A stretch of DNA of 64,000 nucleotides from Ascaris suum (taxonomy: Eukaryota; Nematoda; Chromadorea; Rhabditida; Ascarididae): positions 7,432,001 to 7,496,000 of the forward strand of contig CM024189.1 in the NCBI GenBank assembly GCA_013433145.1, read 5' to 3'. Position 1 is the stretch's first letter, and the number at the start of each line of letters is the position of its first letter. The notes beneath the pieces were generated by a model. The model was given only the letters and a program-made list of their open reading frames with translations, was not told where the DNA came from and searched no databases. Shown here one piece after another: positions 41,281 through 53,104 of the stretch. A program made the translations under genes and the position numbers.

Positions 41281-41559
41281 TAAGCCCGGAAAACAGTTCA
41301 AGCCGGATTTTGATAAAATGGATAGAGTTGTGAAAAAGTCGGCTTCCACGAAGAAGTGGCTGAGTGGCATGTGGTCAGATACACTCAAGCATGCCGTGAG
41401 AAGTACTAAAACCTACGGCGGCGGCGGTCCACATCCGTTTTTACTTTGCACAGTTGGGGGCCGCCGCAGACAAGTCAAGTCATTCATCTCGTTCCAGCCT
41501 CGTTTTCACACCGATGAATATGGTCGAGAACACCCCATATATGAATGTTATGTAAAGTA
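41281..41559 (+). CDS. Candidate internal exon, unknown protein
   Basis: This is part of a 133-codon open frame (41159-41560). From a possible acceptor at TTTACAAG it reads SGKPGKQFKPDFDKMDRVVK, then ASTKKWLSGMWSDTLKHAVR, a glycine run (TYGGGGPHP), and QPRFHTDEYGREHPIYECYV, ending near a GTAAGA donor in phase 2. It is basic and hydrophilic with better codon bias than its flanks. It is phase-compatible with the exon at 39258. The acceptor is weak and no family is recognised, so a decayed repeat is an alternative. Confidence 0.3.
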
Positions 41560-41849
41560 AGATGGAAAGTCTACGAAGTTTTGCTTCCATGTATACAGCG
41601 GCTGAAGACTTCAGATAAATAAGATCGGACAATAACATTCAGGCACTGTTCCTTTCGAAAATGGAACCAGCAGGGTTTCAACTGCATATGACGTGTGGCT
41701 CGAGCTTTGCGGCAATATTCCCTAAGGCAACTGAAAATTTCGAGTAGGAGCATGAAAGCGTGATCGGTGTGCGTCGATTGACCTATGAGATCGATTTCGG
41801 CTCACAATATGCAGCTCGGTCTGAGACTGAAGTGAGTCAGGAATCTTAG

Positions 41850-42060
41850 ATATGGGGCGGGGTGGAATGTTTGCGGCCGGGCCGAACGCGTATACGAGTT
41901 GGTACACGTGGCACTAGGCGCAGCGCAGCCCAACGGCTCTTCTGCTCCCGTACACGCCTTGCTCGCGTTCGTTGTGCCCTCCCGGCGACCAACCCCCATG
42001 CAGTTCCAGTCTGGAGTTGTTGGACGGCTTTGGTGCAATGCTGTGGAAAGCGATCGAACC
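41850..42060. repeat. GC-rich patch, likely interspersed-repeat remnant
   Basis: About 200 bp of GC-rich sequence in an AT-rich neighbourhood, open in several frames on both strands (for example - 41802-42038). The abrupt composition change and lack of splice signals fit a fragment of a multi-copy element. Class not identified. Confidence 0.3.
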
Positions 42061-42516
42061 CACGTTACGTTCTTCTCCTTTCCTGCACTTTTAATCGAGT
42101 GCTTAACAACTTTTACCTGTCCTATATTAGTGCATTATACCTTTGCATATTATCTGTTGCTTTCCTCTGCTTTCTGCAGAGGTTACCTTTTCATATAGGT
42201 GTTCATTTATGTTGTATGTTGTTTTGAGCCCTATTGTTTTAGAGCAGACATTTTCCATATCGCAGATTAGCCATTTAATTTATTCGGCTACCGTCTACTA
42301 ACGTTGTGAATGAGTGGGGTTATTTGAAGGCCGATATTGATAGGTTTTTAAAGGAACAAATCGGCGGAGTCAATAAAATACGCTCTCTCATTCACCCATT
42401 CACTGATTGTTCTAAATGATAACTAATTTCCATCAATAAATGTAAACTAACGCTAAATTGTTCGCATCTTTAACTCAATAAAATAAAATGATTCTAGCTA
42501 TATTGCTATATGTAGA

Positions 42517-42574
42517 ATTTTTATTTTTATTTTTATTTTTATTTTTATTTTTATTTTTATTTTTATTTTTATTT
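42517..42574. repeat. (ATTTTT)n tandem repeat
   Basis: Hexanucleotide repeat of about nine to ten units. Confidence 0.95.
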
Positions 42575-43083
42575 AAATTTGAAAAAGTAGATTGTAGAGG
42601 AAATTTTGAATGTTGATATATTGGAGTCAATGAATGCATAATGGCAATTCATAATTTCAGCATAGCAATGAAAAAAAAAAATTCAACATTCTGTTAGATA
42701 TGACATAGTGCTGAAATTCTGCACGAAATTTGATATAACTAAGAGAATCGTTGCGTTTTGATGCAATGGAAGTGATTTTTTTTTTTTTTTTTTGAATGCA
42801 AAGCCTATAACACCTATCGTTTGTTACTACTCTTTATGAATCATTCCATAACATTCGGGTTTATTAGTCTAATTAAACGATAGCTATTTTAATTTAAATA
42901 TGATTCTTATCAGCTTTTTTTTTTGAGAATTCATTTAAAATTACTATGATTAGAAGATTTTATGTTTTCATAAACGACGGATATGCATAGATTTTCGCCT
43001 GATAAACTGCGCTTTATCAAACTATCTCTCAAAAGCAAAAAAAAAAAAAAATTCTTGCCCGTTCTTCCAACTTTTCTCATCCA

Positions 43084-43085
<2 letters not shown>

Positions 43086-43120
<35 letters not shown>
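43086..43120. repeat. Poly-T tract (35 T)
   Basis: The longest homopolymer in the window. It could be a poly-A tail remnant of a minus-strand retroposed copy, but no element body is evident beside it. Confidence 0.95.
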
Positions 43121-43121
<1 letters not shown>

Positions 43122-43452
43122 AAGGAATCAAAACGTTATTCTACTCAGTGAGGGTTATTCGAAAATATCTGCCAATAGCTTTACTAAGGTTATACTCAAA
43201 ATTCTTATATTTTTCTTGTTTACGTATTCATCAATAAATGTGCCACAAAAATTGGTCTTTAAAGAAAGTGTTATATGCGAGAGAGTACTGTTTCAAAGGA
43301 TACGTCTCATAAAGTTGGTTGCAAATTAATCTGTGCAAATTTCGTTAATAGTCTTGAAATTTGCTAGTCATACATATTATGCAGGTGGTCTAAATAAATT
43401 AGTCACTTAACGCACTATTTTGAACGTTTAACAACACACATTACCAGCCGGC

Positions 43453-43489
43453 TGCCTGTATGTGTATGTGTGTGTGTGTGTCTGTGTTT
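43453..43489. repeat. TG-rich simple repeat
   Basis: Short (TG)n tract with minor interruptions. Confidence 0.8.
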
Positions 43490-45130
43490 CATTTCCTGTT
43501 CGTCAAGGTTAAACCGATTGGGAAGACAACTTCCACAAGTGCTCTCTCTTTCGCTCGTTGTATAGGTGCACTTTCTCGAGACGAGTGAATAACCTTGAGC
43601 TCATCTCATGCGTTTTTAACATATTATTTGGAAACTCGAAGTCCAGCATATAGGGAACTTATGTTTAGAGCGAGGCTACTTCTTTACCGGTAATGCTATT
43701 ATAGCACCGATTGTTTTACGTTTGTTTTAGAAGCATTTCGATTTGTTGGCTGACTGTGAAGGAATAAAACTCTACTGTTTGCTACCTTTTTTCCTCAAAA
43801 AATCCGTTTTAACTTTTCGATGTTTTGCTGTTAGACTTTCACATTCATACTTGGCACATTGCACCAAGTGACTTGAATTCAACCTCATTTTAATCCACTT
43901 CTTTATATTAGAGAGACTACGTTTGTGTTTATTAGGCGGGAGAAAATAACGGAATAATTTAGGTCGATTTATTCAGCACACCAAATTAGACGTAAAGATC
44001 GAACAGGTTCAATTATCCGAAGAATAAAGCTGATCTTTTTTTTCTCTGATATTGTCGTTTGGTCTACAGCAGTACTTTGACTGGGATGCCTATGAGATGT
44101 ATTCGTTCGATAAGCGTTTCGTTTCTTAGTGCTGAGACACGATCTGTGGTTCTTTCGACACTGCTTCTACACACCTGTCCGTATCGCTTCATGATATCGG
44201 TAACCAGAAGGGACGCTTAAAAATTCCTGACATATTAGACCACTGAAAACTTGTTCAACTCAAATACTCTCAAAAACATTTTTTTGCCATCTTTCTTCCA
44301 CATACCTCTTCAATTTCATGTGTGTTGAGCGCCGCATTCTAAAGCAGCAAACCGTTCTAAGAGGATTAGCTTGGTTGCTTGTGTTCGAAATTGCTGCAAC
44401 GTACGGCATTGTCGAAAAGATCCTCCTCATTCTTCCTTAATCCCCGAAAATAGCAGATCTGGTTGTAATCATTATCTCATTCTCCTAATCAACCTTTCTA
44501 GTTCATATATATTTTATTTCCCACTTTGCTGTGAGGTTTGAAGCAGGACGTATATTAGAATCGTCCTGCACCAAGGAAAATTTTATCTCATCCTCACTTT
44601 ACCTCCGCTGGTGGAAACCAATCGCACAAACACCACTAAATTTTATAGGGAACTCGGGAAGCTCTTGAACTGGCAAGGGGTCTTACCTCTCTATCGTTCA
44701 CATAAGAGGGATCTGATTTTCAGAATGACTTATCATCGTCACAGAGGCGAAAGCAGTTCCTTCAATACGATGTATATTCCCGTGTGAAAAGTGCTTGAAA
44801 AGCACATCCTTTTCTGGGAAGTGCTGAAAACAATCGATGTGTTGTCCAGTAAATGTTGTGCTGCATAGGGCGTTGCATCTCTGCTGAGCCAACAACTGTT
44901 CCTTACGACAAATAAGAAAGCAAAAATGCTTGAGCGCTTTCACATAATGGCTATTTTCGGAATAATACATTTTCGAAGTGCATTCATTTCATTTATATTT
45001 TACGTTACTTTTGATGGTTTATTATGCTATTACTGACTACTGCTTCCAGTGATTCTGTTGATGCTGACGTAATATTAGAATATTAAGTGGAGTCGCGAAC
45101 TCTTGTATGAAATAGTAGGCGTTCTAAGGT

Positions 45131-45143
45131 TCGAATATTTCAG
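45131..45143 (+). promoter_or_regulatory. Probable spliced-leader acceptor of the calumenin gene
   Basis: TCGAATATTTCAG ends 26 bp before the ATG at 45170 and no upstream coding exon is needed, since the ATG begins a complete signal peptide. In nematodes such a site normally receives a spliced leader. This is inference from position and consensus. Confidence 0.5.
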
Positions 45144-45169
45144 AGCGCTCACTTGGTGCCTTATAAAGG

Positions 45170-48100
45170 ATGCGTACGGTGCTATTGCTTGCTGCACTAA
45201 TTGCATTAGCGCTTGCCGAACATGGTGATCCGCTAAGCGACAAGGATCACAATAAGGTTATTTTTTTCTCAAATCCAGAAAGGAATATCCTTCCAGAAAA
45301 AAAAATAATATAGTTGCATATTTTTTTGTCCTCAATAGCTATTTGAGATTTTTTTTTTGGAATTTTCTTTTGATAAATTTGAAAAAAGATTCGAATGATA
45401 TGCTATTGATTTAATGATACAGAGATTGAGAAAGGAAAAATAAAGAGCAGAAGCAAACGAATATTTTTATGTATTCTAAAAAGGCGTTATTTGAGTTGTT
45501 CTCGATTGATAAATATTTCGACACAAGCACTAGTTATTTTGAGATATATTGAAGTCACGTCGATTTGAGCCTTTCTAAAGTAACACCACAAAGCACGAAA
45601 GTATGCAGTAGTATAACGAGTAGCGCATCAAGCATGATGCAGCACTGTCCCACCAAACTTCTCGTTTGGATCATTTTTATGCGGATTTTATCCTGTTAAG
45701 CGATTTATCTGTAAGGAAATTTTGGTGAAAATATCCCCGAATAGTATATTTTAAGAGGGTTGAAAAATCACTGAAGATGCTTTACTAGTTATACTACTGC
45801 ATATTTTTGCGCATTTGCGATAATGTGAATTCAACGGCTGAGATCGTTTTTGCTGCCGTATTGCTCCTAAAAACAATCTATAAATCGTATTTAAATTTAA
45901 CTAAACAGTTATTAAACATCGGCCTTAAAACCACCGATAATATATGTGTTGAAATTGCAAACTCAACATCTCATTTTATAAACGAATATTTGACATATAC
46001 AAAAATGTTTGGAAGAATCCAAGTGGAATCTCCGAAAATACAACGGTAAAAAGCTTGCAAGCAAATTTCTTAAAGTGCATTATTGAATTTTAAACGATAT
46101 CTTGAAAAATGTTAATGGATTTCTTATCATTTTAAGGGTGGCGAGCATGACAGCAAATATGACCATGAAGCATTTTTGGGAAAGGATACTGCCGCTGAAT
46201 ATGATGATTTAACACCAGAAAAAAGTAAAGAGAGACTCGCGTAAGTTTCACTATTCATTAAAAATATAGAAACGATTAATTCATTGGAATGGAATTTATT
46301 TGGGTAAGAAGGGTTATTTAAGCATTCACATAGAGATAATAAATAAGACGCTTCATGAATAATATCACTTTACAATTGTATAAAGTATGCCGAATTATTA
46401 GGACGATTGAAATAACATTTACGACGCATTTACCACATGGTGCTATTAGTTACATTCCAATACGTCGTCTGTATTCTACATTAGCAACAGATGATCACAA
46501 TCGTATCGTTAAAATAGGAACGAATTTATCTATGCAATTCATCAAGAACGAACAGATGTTAACTGAATTAGTAGATAAATATCGCCGCCAATATTCTTCA
46601 ACAGATATAAATTTATGAAATTTAAATTCATCGCTACGAAAAATGTTTCACATCAAAATATTGTGTTGATTTTTTCAGCATAATATATTTTTAAAACTTA
46701 TTTTTACTAACATATACTTCAAAATTCTTGGGAAAAAAGAAATTTTTCTTATATAAGAAAAATTGAATCGATCTTCAAAGATATTAATCATCGTTTATAA
46801 GAGTTTACGCATTTATAGGAGCATTTAGCTCATAATTACCACAACGAGTACCACGAAGTTGTACATAGTGAAGATCTTTCATTGAATAATTTTCTCGATT
46901 ATCTAGATTCAAAGCTTTGTTTTTTTTTTTCTTTTATTACTCACGTCTTTTTCCCTTCACAATTTTTGGTAACTTTTTAGTCGATTATTAAAACTTATTA
47001 TATTTGATAGATTTAATGAATTAAACATGCTCTAATGAACGTTCTTATTGGGAGTAGCAAACGAGAAAAAAAAAAGGTTTTTCCTCTTTCCTCATCGCCT
47101 GGGATAATATAACTTTCCTTTAGCGATAAGGAAAGGATTTTTTTCGAAAATTTCTGCAGAAAATTTTAAAAAAAAAAGGTTTTTTTGTATCAATTCAACC
47201 GAATAATGCCGATCTCATTATAGAAAATTAGTGCCTAAAATGGATAGCGATGGCGATGGATTTGTGCAAGAAGATGAACTCAGGGAACATATCAAATTTA
47301 TGCAAAAACGATATGTTAACAATGATGTCGATAGGACATGGAAGAATTATAATGAGGAGAAAATTAAAGACGGTAAACTTGAATGGAAAGATTATCGGTG
47401 AGAAATTTTTAAATGTTTATGTTTTTTTTTCCGCGAATTAAAAATTATATGCATACGCATATTATGCCTATATTATGCGTATACATATAATTATGCGTAT
47501 GTTATGCGTATGCATATATTTCTGCGCATGTTATGCGTATGCATATATTTCTGCGCATGTTATGCGTATGCATATATTTCTGCGCATGTTATGCGTATGC
47601 ATATATTTCTGCGCATGTTATGCGTATGCATATATTTCTGCGCATGTTATGCGTATGCATATATTTCTGCGCATGTTATGCGTATGCATATATTTCTGCG
47701 CATGTTATGCGTATGCATATATTTCTGCGCATGTTATGCGTATGCATATATTTCTGCGTATGTTATGCGTATGCATATATTTCTAAGTGTCCTTTGTTTT
47801 CAATTTGGAATCATTGCAATTAGATTCGTAAGGTGTATTGTATAAATAAAAAACATTCGACGAAAAATTTCCGCTATTTTTTAAAGAATTGTTAAATTTA
47901 AAGCGCCACAAGATTTTGCATTCCAATTTTTCATTTGAAAGGCATTTATATTGCGATCGAAAAATGCTTTAAGAATTCAAAAAGCATTTCGATGATGTAA
48001 AAAGAGTTGTTCGACAACGCATCGTTATTTTCTTAGGGCATTATCTAATTAGTTGTTGTGGTGGCCGATCCTTAAAAAGCGCATAGTTGGGCCAATTTTC

Positions 48101-51100
48101 TTAGCGCGCCCCTCCACTTGTGATCTTACTAATGTGGCATAAGTTGATGAACGTATGTACCACGCAGCGTGTTCTCGGATATCACATTTGTGGAACTATC
48201 GTGTAAGTATTCACGTCAAATAGTACCGTTGTTTTAGCGTTACGACGACAATAGGTGCGTATTCGTAGTTATTTCTATGACGTTATTAAGCACAATGCCT
48301 TATGGAATACCTCGATTTTTCCCCTACTTTCAAGTAAAATGGATCTTCATTTGAATGCGTTTTTCTCTTATGGGAGGAAGAAGGGGGTACCACCTTTCCT
48401 GTGTTCTAAGGTTGGAGTTGAGTCTTTCGTTCACTGAAAGAAGGCGGTAACACCAGGTAAAAGGCGAACTAGATATTACAATGAGAAGAGGAGAAGCGAC
48501 AAGACTGTAATTTTTAGTGAAATGGTGTACGGTTCACCGGATGGCGAGGGACAGGAACTGTCGCCTGAATATGCGAAAATGGTCAGCCGTGATGAGCGAC
48601 GATGGAAAGTAGCTGATTACGACTCGAATGGTGTTCTTGACCGCACCGAATATGGTTGTTTCATGCATCCGGAGGATTGCGACCATATGCGTGATATTGT
48701 CGTGGCGGTATGCACTAAGTATCGTTCAAAATTTAAATAGCTATACATTAGAGTAGTGCAACCTGCATCATCTAGAGCTATATCTCCGTTCAACTTCTCC
48801 CTAATTCTCTGTTGTTGGGAAACACAAATTTAAGAAAACTTGGCCTCACATTTCAGTATTTTTTCTGCATACCAATCTCAAGATCTTATCTGCTCTCATT
48901 TGAAGTATAAATGAAACTTTTATTCATGAATTAAAACTTTGATCCCTGCCTTTCTTATTGCTAAAAAAGAGCGAAGTTTACGGGGATTGAATGATGTCGA
49001 CAATGCGGTACCTATTATGTAGTTGCATTGTTTTAAAATTAAATTCCTCTATTGCAACGAAGAATAGGTCGATATTGTTGCTATTTTTATATGCACTGCA
49101 TTTCATTATCATATTGAAAGTTATTAGTTTTGTTGGTACACTTTAAAGTTACACTGATTGGTCTGGAAGGTATCCAGAAACTGATCTAGATACTATCGAT
49201 ATTATCTAAGTGACTCGCAGAAATTCTTTTCAGAATGTTTGAGCATTAAAATCAATATTGCATACTATTGAAAAGCTTGTAAAATATCTAAGAAGGATCA
49301 TTACCACTAATATAACTGTAATTTTTCTCATCTCATCTATTTAAGCTGCTTCAGCTATGACACGCTTCATATAAACCGCAAAAATTCACCGTCTATAGCA
49401 TCCGTTGTTAAGCAATGGCGAAGATTGTTGCAATAGAAATGATGGTCACTAATTTCGTTGAGTTCACAACTTAGCATATGATGGTCATTTTGATGCTGTT
49501 GATTTCGTTTGAAATAATATCTAGTTGCTGCTGATTATGCGAGAGTGTTTATTGTGGTTCTTCTAATTACTTAATTTGCAAGTGCTCACTGGCAAATGAT
49601 TGCTGTCCAGAGCGGAAATGGTCGTCATGCAGATCTTTATTTTTGATTTCTCTCACTATTTGGGATTGCTCGGTTGCTATTTGTATCCTTTACTAATCAG
49701 CTGCGCTTGTTAATATCTGCAATTATTGCATCCATTATGACTTGCTTCGAACATCGAAAAAGAGAATCGAGTATGTCCGACGCAGAGGATGCCCATTGCG
49801 AAGTGCCATCGAGACGGAAAGTGGAAGGCTGCTATTGTGGAAGACAGTTTCTCTAAGAAGGTTGTTTCAGACGCTATGGATATCTTTGAAAGTGTGGGAC
49901 TGCTGAAAAGTGCTGAGGATGTCAAGAAAACAAGAATAGGACTCGAGAATTCGGGACAGTACACTGTTTGCACGACGGCGACAGAAAAAACAGCAATGGA
50001 CAACCAGAACAAATGAAAGGAGGTCTTCCATCATCTGATATGGGCGTGTGTACTGTTGGAGGATCTCTTGCTGACTTTGTTCTCCATGGGCATATTCTGA
50101 GACAAAGTAAAACAGCCGGTATCTTAGAGGAAAAAAAATGAGGACAGTGTTCGTCAAAGGCCACCAACTTTGAGGAACAGGCGACTGATGTGAAGAATTG
50201 CTCAACGGTGAAATAGAAGTCAACTGTTGTGGCCTGAGTGTCATCGGATAGTTTGGCCTCGATCAGGAAGAATTCCTCTTGAATCGCACAAAACCAGTCG
50301 GTGAAAAATTGGTCCCAATGTGAGATACATTTAGGCGGTCAGGTGTGCCGTAACGGGGCCGTTTTATTTCGTCAACGACATTCTCGACTTGCATCAGTTC
50401 GTCGAACAAAGCTGCAAGGAAGTGGCCTTCCGTAATCCGCAGTGAATTGCGCTTTGCATCGGTTTATTCTAACAACGCAGTGGTTGAACTAATTTCGTAG
50501 GGAAGAAGTCATGCCGATTGTTTTGTTTTGGTGAGCCCAAATCTAGATATCGATCCAGCTCAGGACATGTGGATGAGTGGTTCACAAGAAAGACCCGAGA
50601 AATTCGGATGAGTTAGGTAAAATCATGACCAAAGCATGATATAATATACCACCAGAACGATATGCTAATTTAGTTGCCTTCATGGTAAAGTAATATGCTG
50701 CTGTTATTAAAGCAATGAGCCGTTCTTGCTGAATAGGAACGATCAATCTGTCATTGTATGTGCGAAGTTTCTTGAAGTATGGTCGCTAGTTTCCCGGAAC
50801 TGACCAGTTTTTAATCATATAGGGGCTGTAAATGCTGATCTGAGATGAGAAGCACAAACAACCGTCAAAACGATCAGAAATGCTTTCGAGTAGGAAGCAT
50901 AAGAAGTAAGTATACTTCCAAGCATGAATGATTTCAACCATATAACAGTACTCTAAAAGAAAAAACGACCGTTTTAAAGAATAATCGAGCATCGTTTTTG
51001 ATCAAATGGTCGCCATTGTATGAACGTTCTTTTAACGTGTATATCGACCGTCTGCTATTAACTATTGATCTAGAAAGATAACCACTACGGAATGTGATGA

Positions 51101-53085
51101 ATATATTCCACAGCGTTGATAACGCTATCGATATCTATAATCATTTTCTGGATACTTTTTCCAACCTCATATAAATTATATAGAAAATAGAAAGAAAATT
51201 TTTCCAACGTTTTAAATCTTTGCTGAACTATTGTTGTGATATTCAAATATTTTCTTTACATAAATAGAAAAAAATTCCTTTCTTCTTCATGAGCAAAGAA
51301 ATTAGAAGTGATTAGTAGTTTTGTTGTCAGCGTATTTTAATGCGTTAATTTTCAGGAAACAGTAGAGGATATCGATAAAAACAAGGATGGTTTCGTCGAT
51401 CTAGAGGAATACATTGGTAAGTGAAGTTGTTCATTAGTGCAATAGAAGTTCTGTTATTAGATTAGCTAATATGCTAATTGCCTTGAAGGTGATATGTACC
51501 GACCAGAGGATTATCCGGAGCTGAATGGAAAGGAGCCTGATTGGGTGGCCAGTGAGCGCGAAATGTTCAAAGATCATCGTGATAAAGACGGTGATGGCAA
51601 GCTTAATCAGGTATGTTTTATAGTGTGCAAATTTCCATCAAGTATGCGTTATATATATTCCCAGTACCAAAGTTTTATATGGATCTTTTTATTATGCAGC
51701 ATCATCTATCGTGCAGTGATCGATTTTGATGCCATTCGCTTTTAAGACTCGATGAAAACGCTTTGTGAAAAAGCAGAATATTATCTCTCTGCTCTAATTT
51801 AAAAAAAAAAAAAAAGACATTTTGAGGAATTTTATGCTTTAGTGAGAAAAAATTACTTCGTATTTCCTCATCCGTAGTGACTTTTCCCATTAGCCGACTT
51901 TACGATATCACTTTTGATCAGAGACTCTTCATCTAACTGTTGTATGAAACGAATGCGACTTATTTAATTTACGATGAAATCATCGAACGTTAAGCGCTAA
52001 AATTTTGTGTTTTCTGCTGTGATCGATAGCGGTGCGTAATATCAATATATTTTCTATGCGATGCATGTCAAGTTCACCTAAGACTTTTCTGCATTATTCT
52101 AGCGTTCAACTTTTTCTTTGTTTCCATAATGTCTAGTGGGTGTTATGACCGATTATATAAAGTCATTGCATGCTGTAGCAATGAACCCACTGTCGCACAT
52201 TGCAGTCAAATGTATGCTGCAAATGCTTAGTGAGATTATTATCAAAATTTAACGCCAATACGAGTTGAGTTGTTCCTGGTAGAGCTGATTGAGGGATCGT
52301 TTAATGACCAGCATCCAAAATTTTCATAACACAAGAACACGCAGCAAATGCATTATGAAATTGAAGCTAATGTGTGATCAATTTCAGGATGAAATGAGGG
52401 ATTGGATTATGCCAGTTGGATTCGATCATGCGGATGCTGAAGCGAAACATCTCATTGGTATTGCAGATGATGATAAGGTGAGCATTTCATCAGCGCAGAA
52501 ATGCTCCTTTTAACAACCCTCTCCCCCCCCCCCCCCCCCCATTAATCTTGTTGGTATGCGAAAAGTACTAATTTATAAACTTTGTTAAAGCAGCTGAAAG
52601 TCGAATATATGAATATTGCGCTTCAGATGATCGTTTTTGAGGGGGCGCTCTTTTTTTTTCCACGTTTTATCATTCTTGAGGAAAGAGGTTGCAATTATGC
52701 GTTTCCTCGTTGATAACTCTGCTATTAACGAATATCAGAACTAGGAGAACCTTCTGAGGAATGAATTAGGTCGCTAACAAACATTTATATACGTCATAAA
52801 GAGAAATGCTTCTGAGGAATAAAAGCAATAACTAGCATCCTTCTTGTAGGTCCACGATTAATTATATGTATTTGCGCTCTTGCAATTTAATAGAAGACAT
52901 GGAAATTAAGGATCACTAAGAGATATTTATGTGCGGATCATAAACTATTTAAGAAAAACGGCAAAATATTTAAGGATGGTAAACTTTCGATGGAGGAGAT
53001 ACTCGCACATTATGATACGTTCGTCGGCTCACAAGCGACCGATTATGGAGAGCAATTACAAAAGCATGATCCTGCGGAACTCTAA
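45170..53085 (+). CDS. calu-1: Calumenin (CREC-family EF-hand protein)
   Basis: Calumenins are low-affinity calcium binders of the ER and secretory pathway; in nematodes they affect cuticle and body size. Eight exons join in phase: 45170-45256, 46137-46240, 47224-47397, 48518-48707, 51356-51416, 51489-51610, 52388-52477 and 52975-53085 (TAA), giving 312 residues, the usual family length. Residues 1-17 form a signal peptide ([16 protein letters not shown]). EF-hand loops lie at D71-E82, D155-E166, D192-E203, D237-E248 and D273-E284. The second of the six family loops (near 109-120) is degenerate, with only the DG core and an acidic last position kept. Family signatures include [33 protein letters not shown] and [14 protein letters not shown]. 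The C-terminus is HDPAEL rather than HDEF/HDEL. Introns range from 72 bp to 2.6 kb. Every splice site is GT-AG. Confidence 0.97.
47501..47784. repeat. 29-bp minisatellite in calumenin intron 3
   Basis: The unit gttatgcgtatgcatatatt + tctgcgcat starts at 47501 and recurs every 29 bp to 47762, giving nine full copies and a 23-bp partial. Copies are nearly identical; only the end units vary (one gcgta for gcgcat). Because 29 is not a multiple of 3, all three frames stay open through the array, producing spurious repetitive proteins. Confidence 0.97.
49789..50016 (+). pseudogene. Protein-like fragment in calumenin intron 4
   Basis: A 75-codon frame inside the 2.65-kb intron between calumenin exons 4 and 5. 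It includes [20 protein letters not shown] and [20 protein letters not shown]. The composition is convincingly protein-like, but the reading breaks into stops right after 50016 while related-looking pieces continue in other frames to about 50.3 kb. This fits a decayed insertion, such as an old mobile element or retrocopy. Class and parent unknown. Confidence 0.3.
52523..52540. repeat. Poly-C tract (18 C)
   Basis: A run of 18 cytosines in the last intron of the calumenin gene, shortly after the donor at 52478. Confidence 0.9.
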
Positions 53086-53098
53086 GAGGAGAATGAAA

Positions 53099-53104
53099 AA
53101 TAAA
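53099..53104 (+). terminator. Candidate polyadenylation signal of the calumenin gene
   Basis: AATAAA 13 bp after the stop codon. This would give a very short 3' UTR; AATAAT further on, at about 53173, is a possible alternative. Confidence 0.4.

Larger units (their letters stand above)
42100..45130. other. Intergenic region before the calumenin gene
   Basis: AT-rich, with simple repeats listed separately and no supportable gene. A - strand frame at 44698-44970 is moderately protein-like but has no motif or clear splice sites. Confidence 0.4.

Noticed and set aside
42040..42070. GATCGAACCCACG considered as the T-arm of a minus-strand tRNA
   Set aside because: The pairing stem is absent and no cloverleaf can be drawn around it.
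45125..45145. GGTTCGAAT-like sequence considered as a tRNA T-arm
   Set aside because: No matching stem, acceptor or anticodon arm; it is part of the acceptor before the calumenin start codon.
47475..47845. Three overlapping repetitive open frames of 96-113 codons
   Set aside because: Produced by the 29-bp minisatellite within an intron; no splice or start context.
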